A stretch of 64,000 nucleotides of DNA from positions 51,583 through 115,582 of the forward strand of contig DAISJM010000006.1 of NCBI GenBank assembly GCA_036821485.1, written 5' to 3'. Shown piece after piece: positions 1-10,000 of this stretch. Each line of letters begins with the position of its first letter. Within the stretch, counting starts at the first letter, position 1. The position numbers were made by a program, and so were the translations under genes. The stretch comes from DAISJM01 sp036821485 (GTDB lineage Bacteria > Verrucomicrobiota > Kiritimatiellia > CAIQIC01 > JAGNIJ01). The notes below the pieces were generated by a model that did not search any database, had not been told where the DNA came from, and was given only the letters and a program-made list of their open reading frames with translations.

Positions 1-38
1 TGGAAAAAACCGGGACCGATTTTCCAACCCTTGGAAAA
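1..38. repeat. Palindrome pair, 31-bp phase (left one cut by window edge)
   Basis: A complete palindrome of the form TTTTCCAA-CCC-TTGGAAAA lies at 20-38. Bases 1-7 are the right arm (TGGAAAA) of a second one cut by the window start. Projecting that arm back puts its first base at -11, so the two start exactly 31 bp apart, the same spacing as at 18016-18065 and 50696-50776. The array lies downstream of the minus-strand gene ending at 74, so it may belong to a gene to the left of the window. Confidence 0.75.
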
Positions 39-73
39 ATCGCCGTTGGCAGGGATGCGGCGGGCGAGGCCCC

Positions 74-1093
74 CTACTTCGCCACGGCCGGCTCGGCCGG
101 GGCGGGCTCCCAGACCACCTTGCTGCGCTTTACCTCTTTAAGCAGCCAGCGATAGATCAGCCGCTCGTGTTCGAGCGAAAAGTATGTGCCTTCCTCAATC
201 ATCTCGCCATTGACCACGGCGACGCGGTTGCCGTTCTTGCCCGTCATCACCGCCGAAACACCGATCTTCGCGCGCGCCGTATCCCAGCCCGGCGCGTCCG
301 CTGTGGCCTCCGTCACCGCGGCGCGACCCGACATGTTGTGGAGGAACGCCTTGAATCCGCCGCTGCTTGCCGGCGCGGGTGCCGGCGGTGCCACCGCAGG
401 CACGGGTTCGGGCGCGGGTGCCGGTTCGGCCTCGCGCATTTCCGGCAACGCGATGCTCGCGGGCGGCGCGGCCGTCGCGGGCCGCGGCGAGACGGCCAGG
501 GCAACCGGTGCGGCCGTAGTCGCGGCCGGAATCACGGTGATCGGCGTGGGCGCGGCAACCACGGGCTCTGTCTGGCACGATTTGGGCTTGGAGAAGAATT
601 CCTTGAACATCTTCAGAAATTCCTCCGCCTGCGACGGCGGTTTGGCCGAAGCCTCGGGCGCCGGCAGAGGTGGCGGCGGCGGCATGTTGTACATCTCGTG
701 AACCATCTGCCGCGCTTCCATCAAATCCTTGTCATGCTTCGACATCACCGTCTCACCCGAGGACTCATTCACCTTGCCGATAAGCAACAGAACTCCTACG
801 GCGAGGACAATGTTGAAGAGGAGATACAGGAACGTGACGAGGAACGCCTTCCAGAACGGCGCCCAGCAGAACTTCATGATCATGAACATCACAAAGGCGA
901 TGGACGGGATGAACGTGAGGACGCCGATATGGGGCTGCAAAAGAAGATCAATGAAGAAGGTGCCGATGCTGATACCGGCGGTGACCATTGCCACTTTTGC
1001 GAAGTCGAAATCCGCCTCGTTGCGCGCCACCAGATAGAGAAGCCCGCAAAGCACGAAGGCCTTGAGGAATATCTCTACAATCATGATGTCCAT
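74..1093 (-). CDS. Multi-pass membrane protein with Pro/Ala linker and GspC/PilP-like C-terminal domain
   Basis: This 339-residue protein has no family I can name with certainty. The first ~115 residues hold three or four hydrophobic segments (starting MDIMIVEIFLKAF), followed by a long Pro/Ala-rich low-complexity stretch. The ~70-residue C-terminal part (around VSAVMTGKNGNRVAVVNGEMI) has the alternating pattern of the small beta domains in secretion-pathway proteins of the GspB/GspC/PilP type; that likeness is inferred by eye. The ATG at 1093 is preferred over an in-frame start at 1123 because GGGGAG lies about 8 nt upstream. It is divergent from the bactofilin gene. A structural or secretion-linked envelope role is likely but unproven. 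Confidence 0.6.
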   Translation of the reverse strand: MDIMIVEIFLKAFVLCGLLYLVARNEADFDFAKVAMVTAGISIGTFFIDLLLQPHIGVLTFIPSIAFVMFMIMKFCWAPFWKAFLVTFLYLLFNIVLAVGVLLLIGKVNESSGETVMSKHDKDLMEARQMVHEMYNMPPPPPLPAPEASAKPPSQAEEFLKMFKEFFSKPKSCQTEPVVAAPTPITVIPAATTAAPVALAVSPRPATAAPPASIALPEMREAEPAPAPEPVPAVAPPAPAPASSGGFKAFLHNMSGRAAVTEATADAPGWDTARAKIGVSAVMTGKNGNRVAVVNGEMIEEGTYFSLEHERLIYRWLLKEVKRSKVVWEPAPAEPAVAK

Positions 1094-1205
1094 AAGGCTT
1101 CTCTCCCCTGCCTGCGGACGCAAATGCCCTCAGACGGATTCTAGTTCTGCAGTCCGTCTATTCACAAGAGCCTTTTCCGTGCCAAGTCCACCAACGCCGC
1201 ATCCT

Positions 1206-1255
1206 CATTCTGCATTCTTCGTTCTGCGTTCCGCATTCCCGCGTTGCGATTCCGC
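1206..1255. repeat. Degenerate heptamer repeat
   Basis: About seven imperfect 7-bp units of the type TTCTGCR run head to tail (TTCTGCA, TTCTTCG, TTCTGCG, TTCCGCA and variants). They lie in the intergenic gap between the divergent membrane protein and bactofilin genes, just upstream of the putative bactofilin promoter. The function is unknown. Confidence 0.6.
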
Positions 1256-1283
1256 TTGTCTCACTTGTCTGCACATCTATAGT
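1256..1283 (+). promoter_or_regulatory. Candidate promoter of the bactofilin gene
   Basis: TTGTCT at 1256-1261 (4/6 to the -35 consensus) and TATAGT at 1278-1283 (5/6 to the -10 consensus) are separated by 16 bp. Transcription would start near 1290, giving a leader of about 45 nt that contains the AAGGAG ribosome binding site of the gene at 1337. Confidence 0.4.
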
Positions 1284-1336
1284 ACGAAGTCATTGTGGGC
1301 TGGAGCAAGGACCTCCCCTTTACATAAGGAGCACGC

Positions 1337-1753
1337 ATGAGCAACGGCAATGAGCAGCAATCCATCATCACCGCCGAAGTCGAGATCACCGGCGTCATCA
1401 AGAGCGCCGGTTCGGTCCGGCTCGACGGCAAACTCGACGGCGACCTGGTCTGCCAGGGCGACGCGATCCTCGGCAAGACCGCAACGATGAAGGGCAACAT
1501 CACCGCCAGTTCCGTCGCCGTCGAAGGCACGGTCAACGGCACGATCAACGCGAAGGACAAAATCGAAATGAAGTCCACCGCGAAGATCACCGGCGACATC
1601 AAGTCCAAGCGCCTCGCGGTCGAGGACGGCGTAACGTTCGTCGGCAAGGTCGATGTGAACCCGAGCGGTCAGCCGGTTTCGGCCAAGGCCGATGACGATG
1701 GCCGTCCGAGCTTCCTCGGCAAGGGCAAGCTGCCCTACGCGCCTTCCGTCTGA
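1337..1753 (+). CDS. Bactofilin (polymer-forming cytoskeletal protein)
   Basis: This 138-residue protein is almost entirely a bactofilin domain (residues ~10-110), seen as repeated short beta-helix rungs such as GVIKSAGSVRLDGKLDGDL, GNITASSVAVEGTVNG and GDIKSKRLAVEDGVTF. Bactofilins polymerise without nucleotide into filaments that place cell-wall or envelope proteins. Length is typical for the family. The start has AAGGAG 7 nt upstream. A second, longer bactofilin starts 75 nt downstream in the same direction, so the two are probably co-transcribed and may co-polymerise. The short charged ends fit a cytoplasmic protein. Confidence 0.9.
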   Translation: MSNGNEQQSIITAEVEITGVIKSAGSVRLDGKLDGDLVCQGDAILGKTATMKGNITASSVAVEGTVNGTINAKDKIEMKSTAKITGDIKSKRLAVEDGVTFVGKVDVNPSGQPVSAKADDDGRPSFLGKGKLPYAPSV

Positions 1754-1827
1754 TCCCGCTGCTGATTGAAGGCTGTCGCGTGTGCGGCAGCCGGCTCGCG
1801 GTTTCTTCCGCAGGCAGGGGGTAAGTT

Positions 1828-2688
1828 TTGGCAGACGCACCGAAAAAACCAGGTTCCGGATTCTCCGGCGCTCCTTATGGGCCCCGGCTGAGGCCTGCCG
1901 CCATGCCGGGCGCACCCGTGCCCGCATCGGCACAGCCCGCGGGGAACCGTCCTGCTGCGTCCGGGCAACCACCGTCACCAGCGCAAAGCGCTGCCACGGT
2001 CGGCCATACCGCGTTGCCCCCGCGTCAGCACATCCGGTGCTTCGAGTGCGGCTACGAGTTCAACCTGACGGGCCGCCAGCATAGCACCTACTGCCCCAAG
2101 TGCCGCACCACCCTCGACCTCGCCGGCTACACGATCGATGCCGAATGCCGCGAGACGCTCAAGACCCTCGGCAAGATCCGCGTCACCCCGCGCGGGTCCG
2201 TGTCCTCCGCAACGCTCATGGCGACGGACATGGACCTGCAGGGGAAGATCTCCGGGTGTAACGTCACCGTGTTCCGGCTGCTCACCGTGTTCCCCGGCGC
2301 GAGCTTCGTCCGGCACGAGATCAAGACGGTGGACCTCCGCATCGAACCGGGCACCGGGTTCTCCCTGCGGAAGGAATCCGCCTTCCGCAACGTCGACCTC
2401 GCCGGCACGCTGAACACCAACCTCTACTCCACCGGCGTCGTCACGCTGCGCTCGACGAGTGAGTTCAAGGGAGAGATTCACGGCGCGCATCTCGTTGTCG
2501 AAGACGGGGCCGTGGTGCAAGGCTCTTTCGACATCCGGCCCGAAGCGCTGCCGGAGGTGGAGAAGGTTCAAAAGCGGCTCGCCTCGGCGCCCACCCCCGC
2601 CGATCCGGAACGCATCGTCGTTCCCGCCCTGCCCGAACCCGCCGCCCCGGCGGACGACGCCAGCCCCGCCAAACCGTCTGCCGGGTAA
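1828..2688 (+). CDS. Zinc-ribbon bactofilin
   Basis: This 286-residue protein begins at TTG 1828, preceded by CAGGGGG. Residues 1-65 are Pro/Ala-rich. A CxxC...CxxC pair (CFECGYEF at ~71 and CPKCRTTL at ~91) forms a likely zinc ribbon. It is followed by a bactofilin-type beta-helix (residues ~110-245, for example GKIRVTPRGSVSS, GTLNTNLYSTGVVTL, GEIHGAHLVVEDGAVV) and a Pro/Ala tail. It sits directly after a plain bactofilin and before a giant coiled-coil protein, which suggests a shared scaffold or polar structure. The zinc ribbon may recruit a partner to the filament; that is inference. Confidence 0.82.
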   Translation: MADAPKKPGSGFSGAPYGPRLRPAAMPGAPVPASAQPAGNRPAASGQPPSPAQSAATVGHTALPPRQHIRCFECGYEFNLTGRQHSTYCPKCRTTLDLAGYTIDAECRETLKTLGKIRVTPRGSVSSATLMATDMDLQGKISGCNVTVFRLLTVFPGASFVRHEIKTVDLRIEPGTGFSLRKESAFRNVDLAGTLNTNLYSTGVVTLRSTSEFKGEIHGAHLVVEDGAVVQGSFDIRPEALPEVEKVQKRLASAPTPADPERIVVPALPEPAAPADDASPAKPSAG

Positions 2689-2847
2689 CACCGCTTACGG
2701 GAACACCTTCCGCGGCTTGTCCCAAAAGCGGAAAAAACTGCTGCCTGCGCCTGAAGGCCTGTGCTATATTTCGCTTTACTGATTCCATGCTGAAACCTAC
2801 AAGTTGCTGATCGTATTGGACCTTTGAATAAGGGGGAGAGTCATACC

Positions 2848-5730
2848 ATGTCGAAAATCTATGACAGTCAGCGGGGAGAAAAGGACTCCTCTTCCTGGTT
2901 TCTCAAAACCTCCGACGGAAGCGTGTATGGCCCGTTAAGCGTTAGCCAGCTGCGCAGCTGGGCCGAAGATTGCCGCATTGCTCCCGGCAACCAGATTTCC
3001 AAGGACAAGACCGACTGGATGCCCGTGGAAAGCCTGCCGGCCCTCGAGATGAACTGGATGGTCGACCTGGCCAACGGCAAGTCATTCGGCCCCATCAATC
3101 CGAAGGCACTCACCGATTTTGTCCGCTCCGGCGCCGTAGTGCCCGTCGCGAAGATGGTGCACAAATCGTCCGGCGAAACATCCACCGCCCACGCCGTCGT
3201 TCTCCCCGTCATTCAGAATGACGCGGTGGCGAAGGCCGTCTGGGCCAAGGCAATGGCCGAGTACGCGGCAAAGACCGGAAAGCCGATCGAGCCCGTGGCG
3301 ACCACGCCCCCGAAGAGCCGGCCTCCGGCGACCGCGAAGCGCCCCGAACCGACCGAGAAAAAGGCCGACGCGCCCGCGACGCCCGCAGCCCCTGCGGCAC
3401 CCGCCCCGCGCGCCCCTACTCCCGCTCCTGCAGCTGCTGCCGCACCTGCGGCCTCCGCCGCGAGCGAGCGCGAACAGGAACTCCGCGAACAACTCACGGC
3501 GATGAAGGACCAGTTGAAGTCCGCGATCGCCGAGGGCGAGTCCAAGGCGCAGGGAGCACGCAAGCTCGAAGAACAGCTTCGCAAGGCAAAGGCGGATGCT
3601 GAAGAAGCCGCCGAACTCCGCAAGCAGATCGAGGAACTCAAGGCCCGCCCCGCCGCGGTCGAGCAGGCGGTCGTAACCGGCCCCAGCCCCCGCGAGAAGG
3701 AACTTGAGGAAACCGTCAAGACACTGAAGGAACAACTTCAGGCCACCAGTTCCTCGGGCGCAGACAACGCAAAGGCGTTGCAGCAACTCCAGGAACAGCT
3801 TCGCGCCGCACAGGAAGAAGGCGCCCGCCGCGAACAAGAGCTTAACGAGCAGATCAACTCGCTGAAGGAACAGCTCGCCGGAAGCGATGTCGGCAAACAG
3901 ACCAAGGAGATGCGCCAGCAGGTGGATAACCTCACCGCGCAGGCGCAGGTCACCGCCGGCGTACTGGCCGAGAAGGAACAACTCGTCGAACAGCAGCGCG
4001 ACAAGCTGCGCATCTTGCAGGAAGAAAGTTCCCGCCGTACGGCCGAACTGGAAGCCGAAGTCAAATCGCTCAAGCTCCAGGTCGAGTCCGCCCAGGCTTC
4101 CGCCCACGCGGAGGCGGGGCGCCGCGAGTTGGAACTCAGCGCACGGTTGAACGCCGAACGCGCGGCACGCGAGGCCGAACTCACCGCCGAAATCGAATCG
4201 CTCAAGAGCCGGCTTGATGATGCCGCCCAGCGACAGCTCGAACTTGGACAACAGGCCGACGCCCTCACCAAGCAGGCACAGGCCGCCGCCGGGGTCATCT
4301 CCGAGAAGGAAGCCCAGATCGAGCAGCAGCTCGAAAAGCTGCGTCTCGTCTCCGAACACACGAAGCGGGCGGAGGAAACCCTCACCCAGCGCGCACTGCG
4401 AGCCGAATCGGAAGCCCAGAGCCTGACCCAACGCTTGGCCGAAACCCAAATCCAGCTCGAAGAGAAGCTCAAGGACGAAAAGGATGTTCGCGATCTTCTC
4501 CAGCAGCGCGACGAGGAACTCAGCCACATCCGCAGCGAGTTCACGCGCGTGCAGGACGAGGCCCGCAGCCGCGAGCAGCAGCTCAGCCAGACCGTTGAAG
4601 AGATCAAGGAGCAGGCCCGCCTGTCCGCACAGAAGGCCGACCAGCTCGACTGGGATCTCAAGCAGAAGGATACGCAGTGGATCGACGAGCGCGATCGCCT
4701 GAACCGCGAGAAGCACGATCTCGCCCAGCAGGTCGCCCACCTCGAACTGAAGGCGAAGGAAAGCGACGACTCGGTTTCCGATATGCGCCGCGAGGTGAAG
4801 GACCTGGGCCTGCAACTCGAGCAGCAGAAAAAGGCCATCGTCGACGAGCAGCAGAAATTCAAGCAGCAGGAAACGGACCTCAACCAGTACAAGAAACTGC
4901 TGGAAGAGGAATGGCAGCGCGCGCAGCGGCGTGACAACGAACTCGCCGCCACCCGCAAGGCGTACGGCGAAGAACTCGCCCGCCGCCAGCATGCCGAGGC
5001 GCAAATCCTCGAACAGGAAAATGCGCTGCGCGACCTGCAGGATGGCGTCAAGCAATTGCAGGACGAACTGCAGCAGGATCGCCGCGCCGCCCGCGAGATG
5101 CAGGAACGGATGCGCAGCGAGCAGCAGGGTCTGGCCCGCGAAGTGCAGAGCCTGCAGTCCGAGAACGGCCGGTTCCAGGCGCAGCTTGCGGAAGCCGCCC
5201 GCGTGGTCGAGCAGAGCAAGGCCGCGATCGCAGATCGCGAACGCCAGTTCGGGCTCCGCCTCGAGGACCTCCAGCAGCAACTCGCGCAGGCACGGCAGGA
5301 TTACGCGCAGGTGGAGAGCCAGCTGTCGCAGGCCGCACTCGAACTCGAGCAGCAGCGGAACCTGGTGCAGGACGAACACGAGACAGCCCGGATCAAGGCC
5401 GAGGACCTCGAACACCGCGTCCTGCAACTCCAGGGCGAGAATCAGGCCATGGGACTCCGCCTCGAGCAGCAGAGAAAGTTCTACGACAGCGAACGCGAGC
5501 AGCGCCGCCAGCGCGAGATGGAACTGCAGCAGCTCAAGAAGCAGTACCAGGACGCCGCCAACGAGTGGCGCCAGAAGGAACGCGGCCTCGCTCAGCAGGT
5601 CCGGGTCAACGAAGAAGACCTGGCCCGTATGCGCGAACGCGAGGCAACGATCAACAGCCGTCTCGAGCAGCTCCAGGCTGCGTACACCGCGGCCGTCAAC
5701 CGCAGCGGCGCAAACCGCCCGGCGGGTTAA
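2848..5730 (+). CDS. GYF_2-domain giant coiled-coil protein
   Basis: This 960-residue protein has two N-terminal GYF_2-like units (residues ~15-115: WFLKTSDGSVYGPLSVSQLRSW, then a second around NGKSFGPINPKALTDFV). An Ala/Pro linker follows (~150-210), then roughly 720 residues of Gln/Glu/Leu-rich heptads, a very long coiled coil. GYF_2 domains are small proline-ligand binding modules common in PVC bacteria. The ATG at 2848 is chosen over an upstream TTG at 2824 because AGGGGGAG lies 7-9 nt before it. No membrane segment or signal peptide is seen, so it is probably a cytoplasmic filament or tether. A shorter paralogue lies at 34403-35428. Confidence 0.85.
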   Translation: MSKIYDSQRGEKDSSSWFLKTSDGSVYGPLSVSQLRSWAEDCRIAPGNQISKDKTDWMPVESLPALEMNWMVDLANGKSFGPINPKALTDFVRSGAVVPVAKMVHKSSGETSTAHAVVLPVIQNDAVAKAVWAKAMAEYAAKTGKPIEPVATTPPKSRPPATAKRPEPTEKKADAPATPAAPAAPAPRAPTPAPAAAAAPAASAASEREQELREQLTAMKDQLKSAIAEGESKAQGARKLEEQLRKAKADAEEAAELRKQIEELKARPAAVEQAVVTGPSPREKELEETVKTLKEQLQATSSSGADNAKALQQLQEQLRAAQEEGARREQELNEQINSLKEQLAGSDVGKQTKEMRQQVDNLTAQAQVTAGVLAEKEQLVEQQRDKLRILQEESSRRTAELEAEVKSLKLQVESAQASAHAEAGRRELELSARLNAERAAREAELTAEIESLKSRLDDAAQRQLELGQQADALTKQAQAAAGVISEKEAQIEQQLEKLRLVSEHTKRAEETLTQRALRAESEAQSLTQRLAETQIQLEEKLKDEKDVRDLLQQRDEELSHIRSEFTRVQDEARSREQQLSQTVEEIKEQARLSAQKADQLDWDLKQKDTQWIDERDRLNREKHDLAQQVAHLELKAKESDDSVSDMRREVKDLGLQLEQQKKAIVDEQQKFKQQETDLNQYKKLLEEEWQRAQRRDNELAATRKAYGEELARRQHAEAQILEQENALRDLQDGVKQLQDELQQDRRAAREMQERMRSEQQGLAREVQSLQSENGRFQAQLAEAARVVEQSKAAIADRERQFGLRLEDLQQQLAQARQDYAQVESQLSQAALELEQQRNLVQDEHETARIKAEDLEHRVLQLQGENQAMGLRLEQQRKFYDSEREQRRQREMELQQLKKQYQDAANEWRQKERGLAQQVRVNEEDLARMREREATINSRLEQLQAAYTAAVNRSGANRPAG

Positions 5731-5854
5731 GGGATTCGGAGGAGCAACCCGGAATCAGGGCGTGCCGCACGGCCCACGCACGGCGAGGAACGACAGGCTT
5801 CATGCTGCACGCTGATCCGGCCTCCGGAAGATAGCGAAAGACAAGGCGCACGAT

Positions 5855-7015
5855 ATGTTGGATGAGAACCAGGACGACGAGAATCTGAGGCGGGACGGAA
5901 GCGACTCGCTGCTGCCCCCGAAGATCTTCGACCAGCTTCCGGAAGAACTTCTGGCGCCCCCGCCGGAAGACCATCCGGATGCCCTTCTGGCCGCGGAAAC
6001 GACCCCTTCTTCATTCCGTGCGGATAACCTGCCCGGGGAGGAGCAGCCCGGCGCCTTGGATGCCGAGCCCCAACTCGCAGCGGCCCCGGGGAAGAAGAAG
6101 TCGTGGTTTCTTGTCCTGCTGGCACTGATCGTAGTCGCCACAGCGGCCGTCTTCCTTCACGGGCCCACCCGTAACCGTCTTTTCGGCGAACCATCCGACG
6201 CACAAAAGACATCCGCCACGCAGCTTCCACCGGACGTGCAACTCAAGCCCTCTGTCGCCGTGCCCCTGCCCACGGAATCCGAGTATACTGCGGCGGGGCT
6301 TTCAGGAACACTGGATGATTTGCTGGGACAGATGGATCGCTATTTCCGCTCCGACATCGCCCGCGGCGACATGGGACTCCGCCCCTATATCTCTATCGCC
6401 GGGCTCGGGCTCTACAACCCCCTGTTCGGGCTGACCGAGAGCGACCTGAAGGACGTGTCTCCGGCCGAGGCCGAAGTGCTGCGGATCTACCAGGCCATGC
6501 TCAACCATTTTGGAAACACCCTCGGACATGACGGGAACCGCAAGACGGACCTCGACGCGCTGGAGGCGGAATACAGCCGCCTGTCCGCCCTCTTCGGCGA
6601 ACGCGCAAAGATGCCCGAGATATCCAAGATTGTCGTGTGCCGCGATGTCGGTGGCTTCGGAATCTACGATCCATTTACCAGCAACCAATTCTCGCGCCGC
6701 GCGATGCCGCTCATCCAAGTATATTCCGAACTCACCCACTTCACGCCGCAACTGGAAGATACGCGCTACGTGATACGGTTCTCGGAAGAACTCGCCCTGC
6801 TCAACGCCGCAGATGACAGCGAGGTCTGGAAGCAGCACCCGGTCATGTCCACCGACACATCGCGCAGCCGGAAACGCGACTTCTATCTCGCCCACTACCT
6901 GCGCATCCCCCGCTCCGTCGAGGCCGGGAAGTACAAGGTGCGGGTGACCATCACGGACCAGACCACCGGCGCCAAGGCCGTCGGCGTAACGCCGATCGTC
7001 ATCACCGACGAATAG
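5855..7015 (+). CDS. Single-pass membrane protein, unknown function
   Basis: I do not recognise a family in this 386-residue protein. Residues 1-80 are acidic and presumably cytoplasmic, a single transmembrane helix follows at ~84-104 (WFLVLLALIVVATAAVFLHG), and about 280 residues lie outside. The outer region looks like two compact domains, one rich in Tyr/Leu (RPYISIAGLGLYNPL) and a C-terminal beta-rich part (YKVRVTITDQTTGAKAVGVTPIVI). It follows the GYF_2 coiled-coil gene by 124 nt with no clear terminator between them, so it may be the membrane partner of that cytoplasmic protein. The ATG at 5855 has only a weak AAGGCG upstream. Confidence 0.6.
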   Translation: MLDENQDDENLRRDGSDSLLPPKIFDQLPEELLAPPPEDHPDALLAAETTPSSFRADNLPGEEQPGALDAEPQLAAAPGKKKSWFLVLLALIVVATAAVFLHGPTRNRLFGEPSDAQKTSATQLPPDVQLKPSVAVPLPTESEYTAAGLSGTLDDLLGQMDRYFRSDIARGDMGLRPYISIAGLGLYNPLFGLTESDLKDVSPAEAEVLRIYQAMLNHFGNTLGHDGNRKTDLDALEAEYSRLSALFGERAKMPEISKIVVCRDVGGFGIYDPFTSNQFSRRAMPLIQVYSELTHFTPQLEDTRYVIRFSEELALLNAADDSEVWKQHPVMSTDTSRSRKRDFYLAHYLRIPRSVEAGKYKVRVTITDQTTGAKAVGVTPIVITDE

Positions 7016-7033
7016 CGCGCCCCGTGGTTTAAC

Positions 7034-10000
7034 TCAACCGGTCGGCAGGTGGCTCAACGAACTGCGGATACCCCGGGCCAGCACAAGCATCTCCGCGCAC
7101 GGCCGCAAACTGAACTCCTTGCCGTCCGCGCCCGCACCCACCGGAACCCCCTTGCGGACTTTCAGCGTGACCGGGTCAAGCCGGACATGGAACTGCGGCG
7201 CTGAGTAGACCAACTCGTCATCCAACACGAGCTCATGCGTGGCCCCGCCAAAACGGCCCACGATGCTCCACGTGCCGGCATGCCGGAAAAGCATGAACGC
7301 GTTGTCTGTCTCTGCCTCAAATTCCGACCGCTGGAGGTAGAGCCGGGGTTTGTCCTTATAGGGCCGGCCAGCCGTCGGACAGAACGTGACGCAATTACCG
7401 CACTCGTTGCAGAAATCCGTCAGCACCGCCACCTGGAACGACTGCCCAACCCGGAACTTCTCGCCATCGGTAGCGCTCAGCGCACCGCTCTTGATGTGGA
7501 TCTTTGGCAGCGTCGCCTCGAACGCCTGTGTGCGGTACGTCTGAATCGCCAGGTTCGGACACACGCTTGCGCAAAGGCTGCACATCACGTTGCAGTCAAG
7601 ACAGCGGGCCGCCTCTCGCTGGGCCTCGTCTTCCGACAACGTCAGCAGAACTTCGTCAAACCGGGTACGTTTCTCCGGCGGCAATTCCGGCACCTCCACG
7701 CGATACTGACGCCATGCGCGACGGCGTTTCAGATCCACGACATCCGCACCCTTCGTCCCGGCGTCGTCCGCCGGGAGGGTGCCGGGGCCCTCTTCCTTCC
7801 GCCGGATGCTCATGGCAATCCTGCGACCGTCACCCAGCGCCTTCACGATGGAGGATGGACCGTCCTGCATGATATCTCCGCCGGCAAACACGTTTGCAAT
7901 CGACGTCTCCATCGTCGCGCGATCGACCTGGATGAAACCGTTCTTTGCGCGAGCCAGTTTCGCTTCGCCCAGGAAATCAAGAAGCGGCTCCTGGCTGATC
8001 GCCACAATGAGCGTATCGACCGGCACCACGGTTTCAGAGCCGGGGATGTCCACGGGCTTCCTCCGGCCCGAGCTGTCCCGATCGCCCAGCTTCATGCGCA
8101 GACACTCCAGACCAGTCATGCGGCCGCCGCTGGAAATGACGCGCAGCGGCTTGAGCAGCTCACGGATTTCGACCCCCTCCTCCAGCGCGCCCTCTATTTC
8201 CTCAAGTTCGGCCGGCATCTGGTCGATCGTGCGCCGATAGATGATGGTCGCCTTCCGTCCGGTCAGGCGCTGCGCAGAACGCGCACAGTCCATCGCCACG
8301 TCGCCGCCGCCAATCACGCCAATCCGCTCTCCGAGCGGCATGGGCTTGTGCTCGCGAACGCTTCGAAGGAAATCCAGCGCGTCGATGACCCCGATACTCT
8401 GCTCGCCTTCAATGCCGAGCGTCTTCCCCTGCTGCGCGCCCGCAGCAATGGCCGTGTATTTGAAGCCATCCTTTTTGAGACTCTCGAGCGTAAAATCACG
8501 TCCGGCCCGCTTGCCGGTCAGTATCTCGACACCGAGCTCACGGAGGATGGCCATGTCCTGATCGATCGCCGCCTGCGACGCCCGGTAGGCGGGAATCGTG
8601 CCGGCCACCATGCCGCCGGGATATTCCCGCGCTTCCAACACCGTCACCTTGTAACCTGCCTGCGCAAGGAAGTAGCCGACGGATAACCCACACGGGCCGC
8701 CGCCGATCACGGCAACTTTTACGCCGCGCGCAACGTCCTTCGCGCGATGGTGCAGTTTCTTTTCCTGCGACATGATGAAGCGCTTCATCTCGCGAATCGC
8801 CAGGGGCTCATCCAGATGCGTGCGGATACAGACCTTCTCACAGAGATGGTTGCAGGCCCGCCCCAGAATCGTCGGCAGCGGATTATCGCCGCGCGTAATT
8901 TCGATCGCATCCTCGAACCGTCCCTCGCGCACACAATTCATATACTGCGGCACCTTCTGGTCCACCGGGCACTCGTCCGTACAGGGCGCCTTGATGCAGT
9001 CGAAAAGTCCCAACTCCCGCGAGGTCTTCGTCCGCTGGGCATCCAGGGCGTTGGCATAACGGGAACTCTTCCTGACCGCGTCGGCATAGGCCTTGAGGTG
9101 TGCGAGAGCCCCGTCGGGCGCGGGGATGCCGGCCGCACGCGCGCGCTCAACATACTGGCGCAGGCGCAGATAACCGCCCGTTTTCAGGATGTCGGAACAC
9201 ACCGTGATGGTCTTCATGCCGCACGCGAGCAGGTCCGCCACGTTGAAGGCGTCCGCTCCCGCCGAGAACGACATCGCAAGCTGGCCGCCAAATTCCTCCG
9301 CCAGCTTGGCCGCAAGGTTGACCGTCACCGCGTGCAGCGGACGGCCCGACATGTACATCATCTTTTCCTTCTTCGGGAACACGTCGCGCCGGTTCTCCAC
9401 CTCGAGCGTATTGGAGAGCTTGACGCCGAAGCACACGCCTTTCCTCTTCGCGACATCCTGCAGCCGCCGCAGCATCGGCACCGCGTCCGCGTATTTCAGA
9501 TCGTGGCCAAAAGCTTCGTCAGGAACATGCACCTCGCGAAATCCCAGATCCTCATTGAGAATGCGTCGCAGCATCTCCGGCCCCAGCAGCGTCGGGTTCA
9601 GCTTCACATTCGTGTGAAAACCCCACTCGGTAATGAGGTACGCGGAGATCTTTTCAATCTCGTCCGGCGGACATCCGTGCATCGTCGAAAGCGTGACGTT
9701 GTCCGACAGCCGGGCGGGAATCGAACCATCGTCGATGCCCGGCACATACTTCGCCACGGTGGCGATGTGCTGCTTCAGCAGGTCGCCCGCATCGGCAATC
9801 CGGCGCAGGTAACCCTGCATGTTGGGCTTGAGGATGCCCTCCATGTTGTAACCCACACTGACGTTGAAAATCATGCCGGGCCGCCGGCCGGGAAGCCCCA
9901 GCTTGCGATGCAGCGCATGAATCAACACCCATGCCCGCACATACTCGTCAAACGATTGGTCCACCTTGAGTTCCTGCGACCACTCGCAGTTGTAACCCTC

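Noticed and set aside
3082..5427. 781-codon open frame antisense to the GYF_2 coiled-coil gene
   Set aside because: It mirrors the Gln/Glu/Leu heptads in reverse, has no ribosome binding site and no domain; the plus-strand gene has clear GYF_2 domains and a good start.
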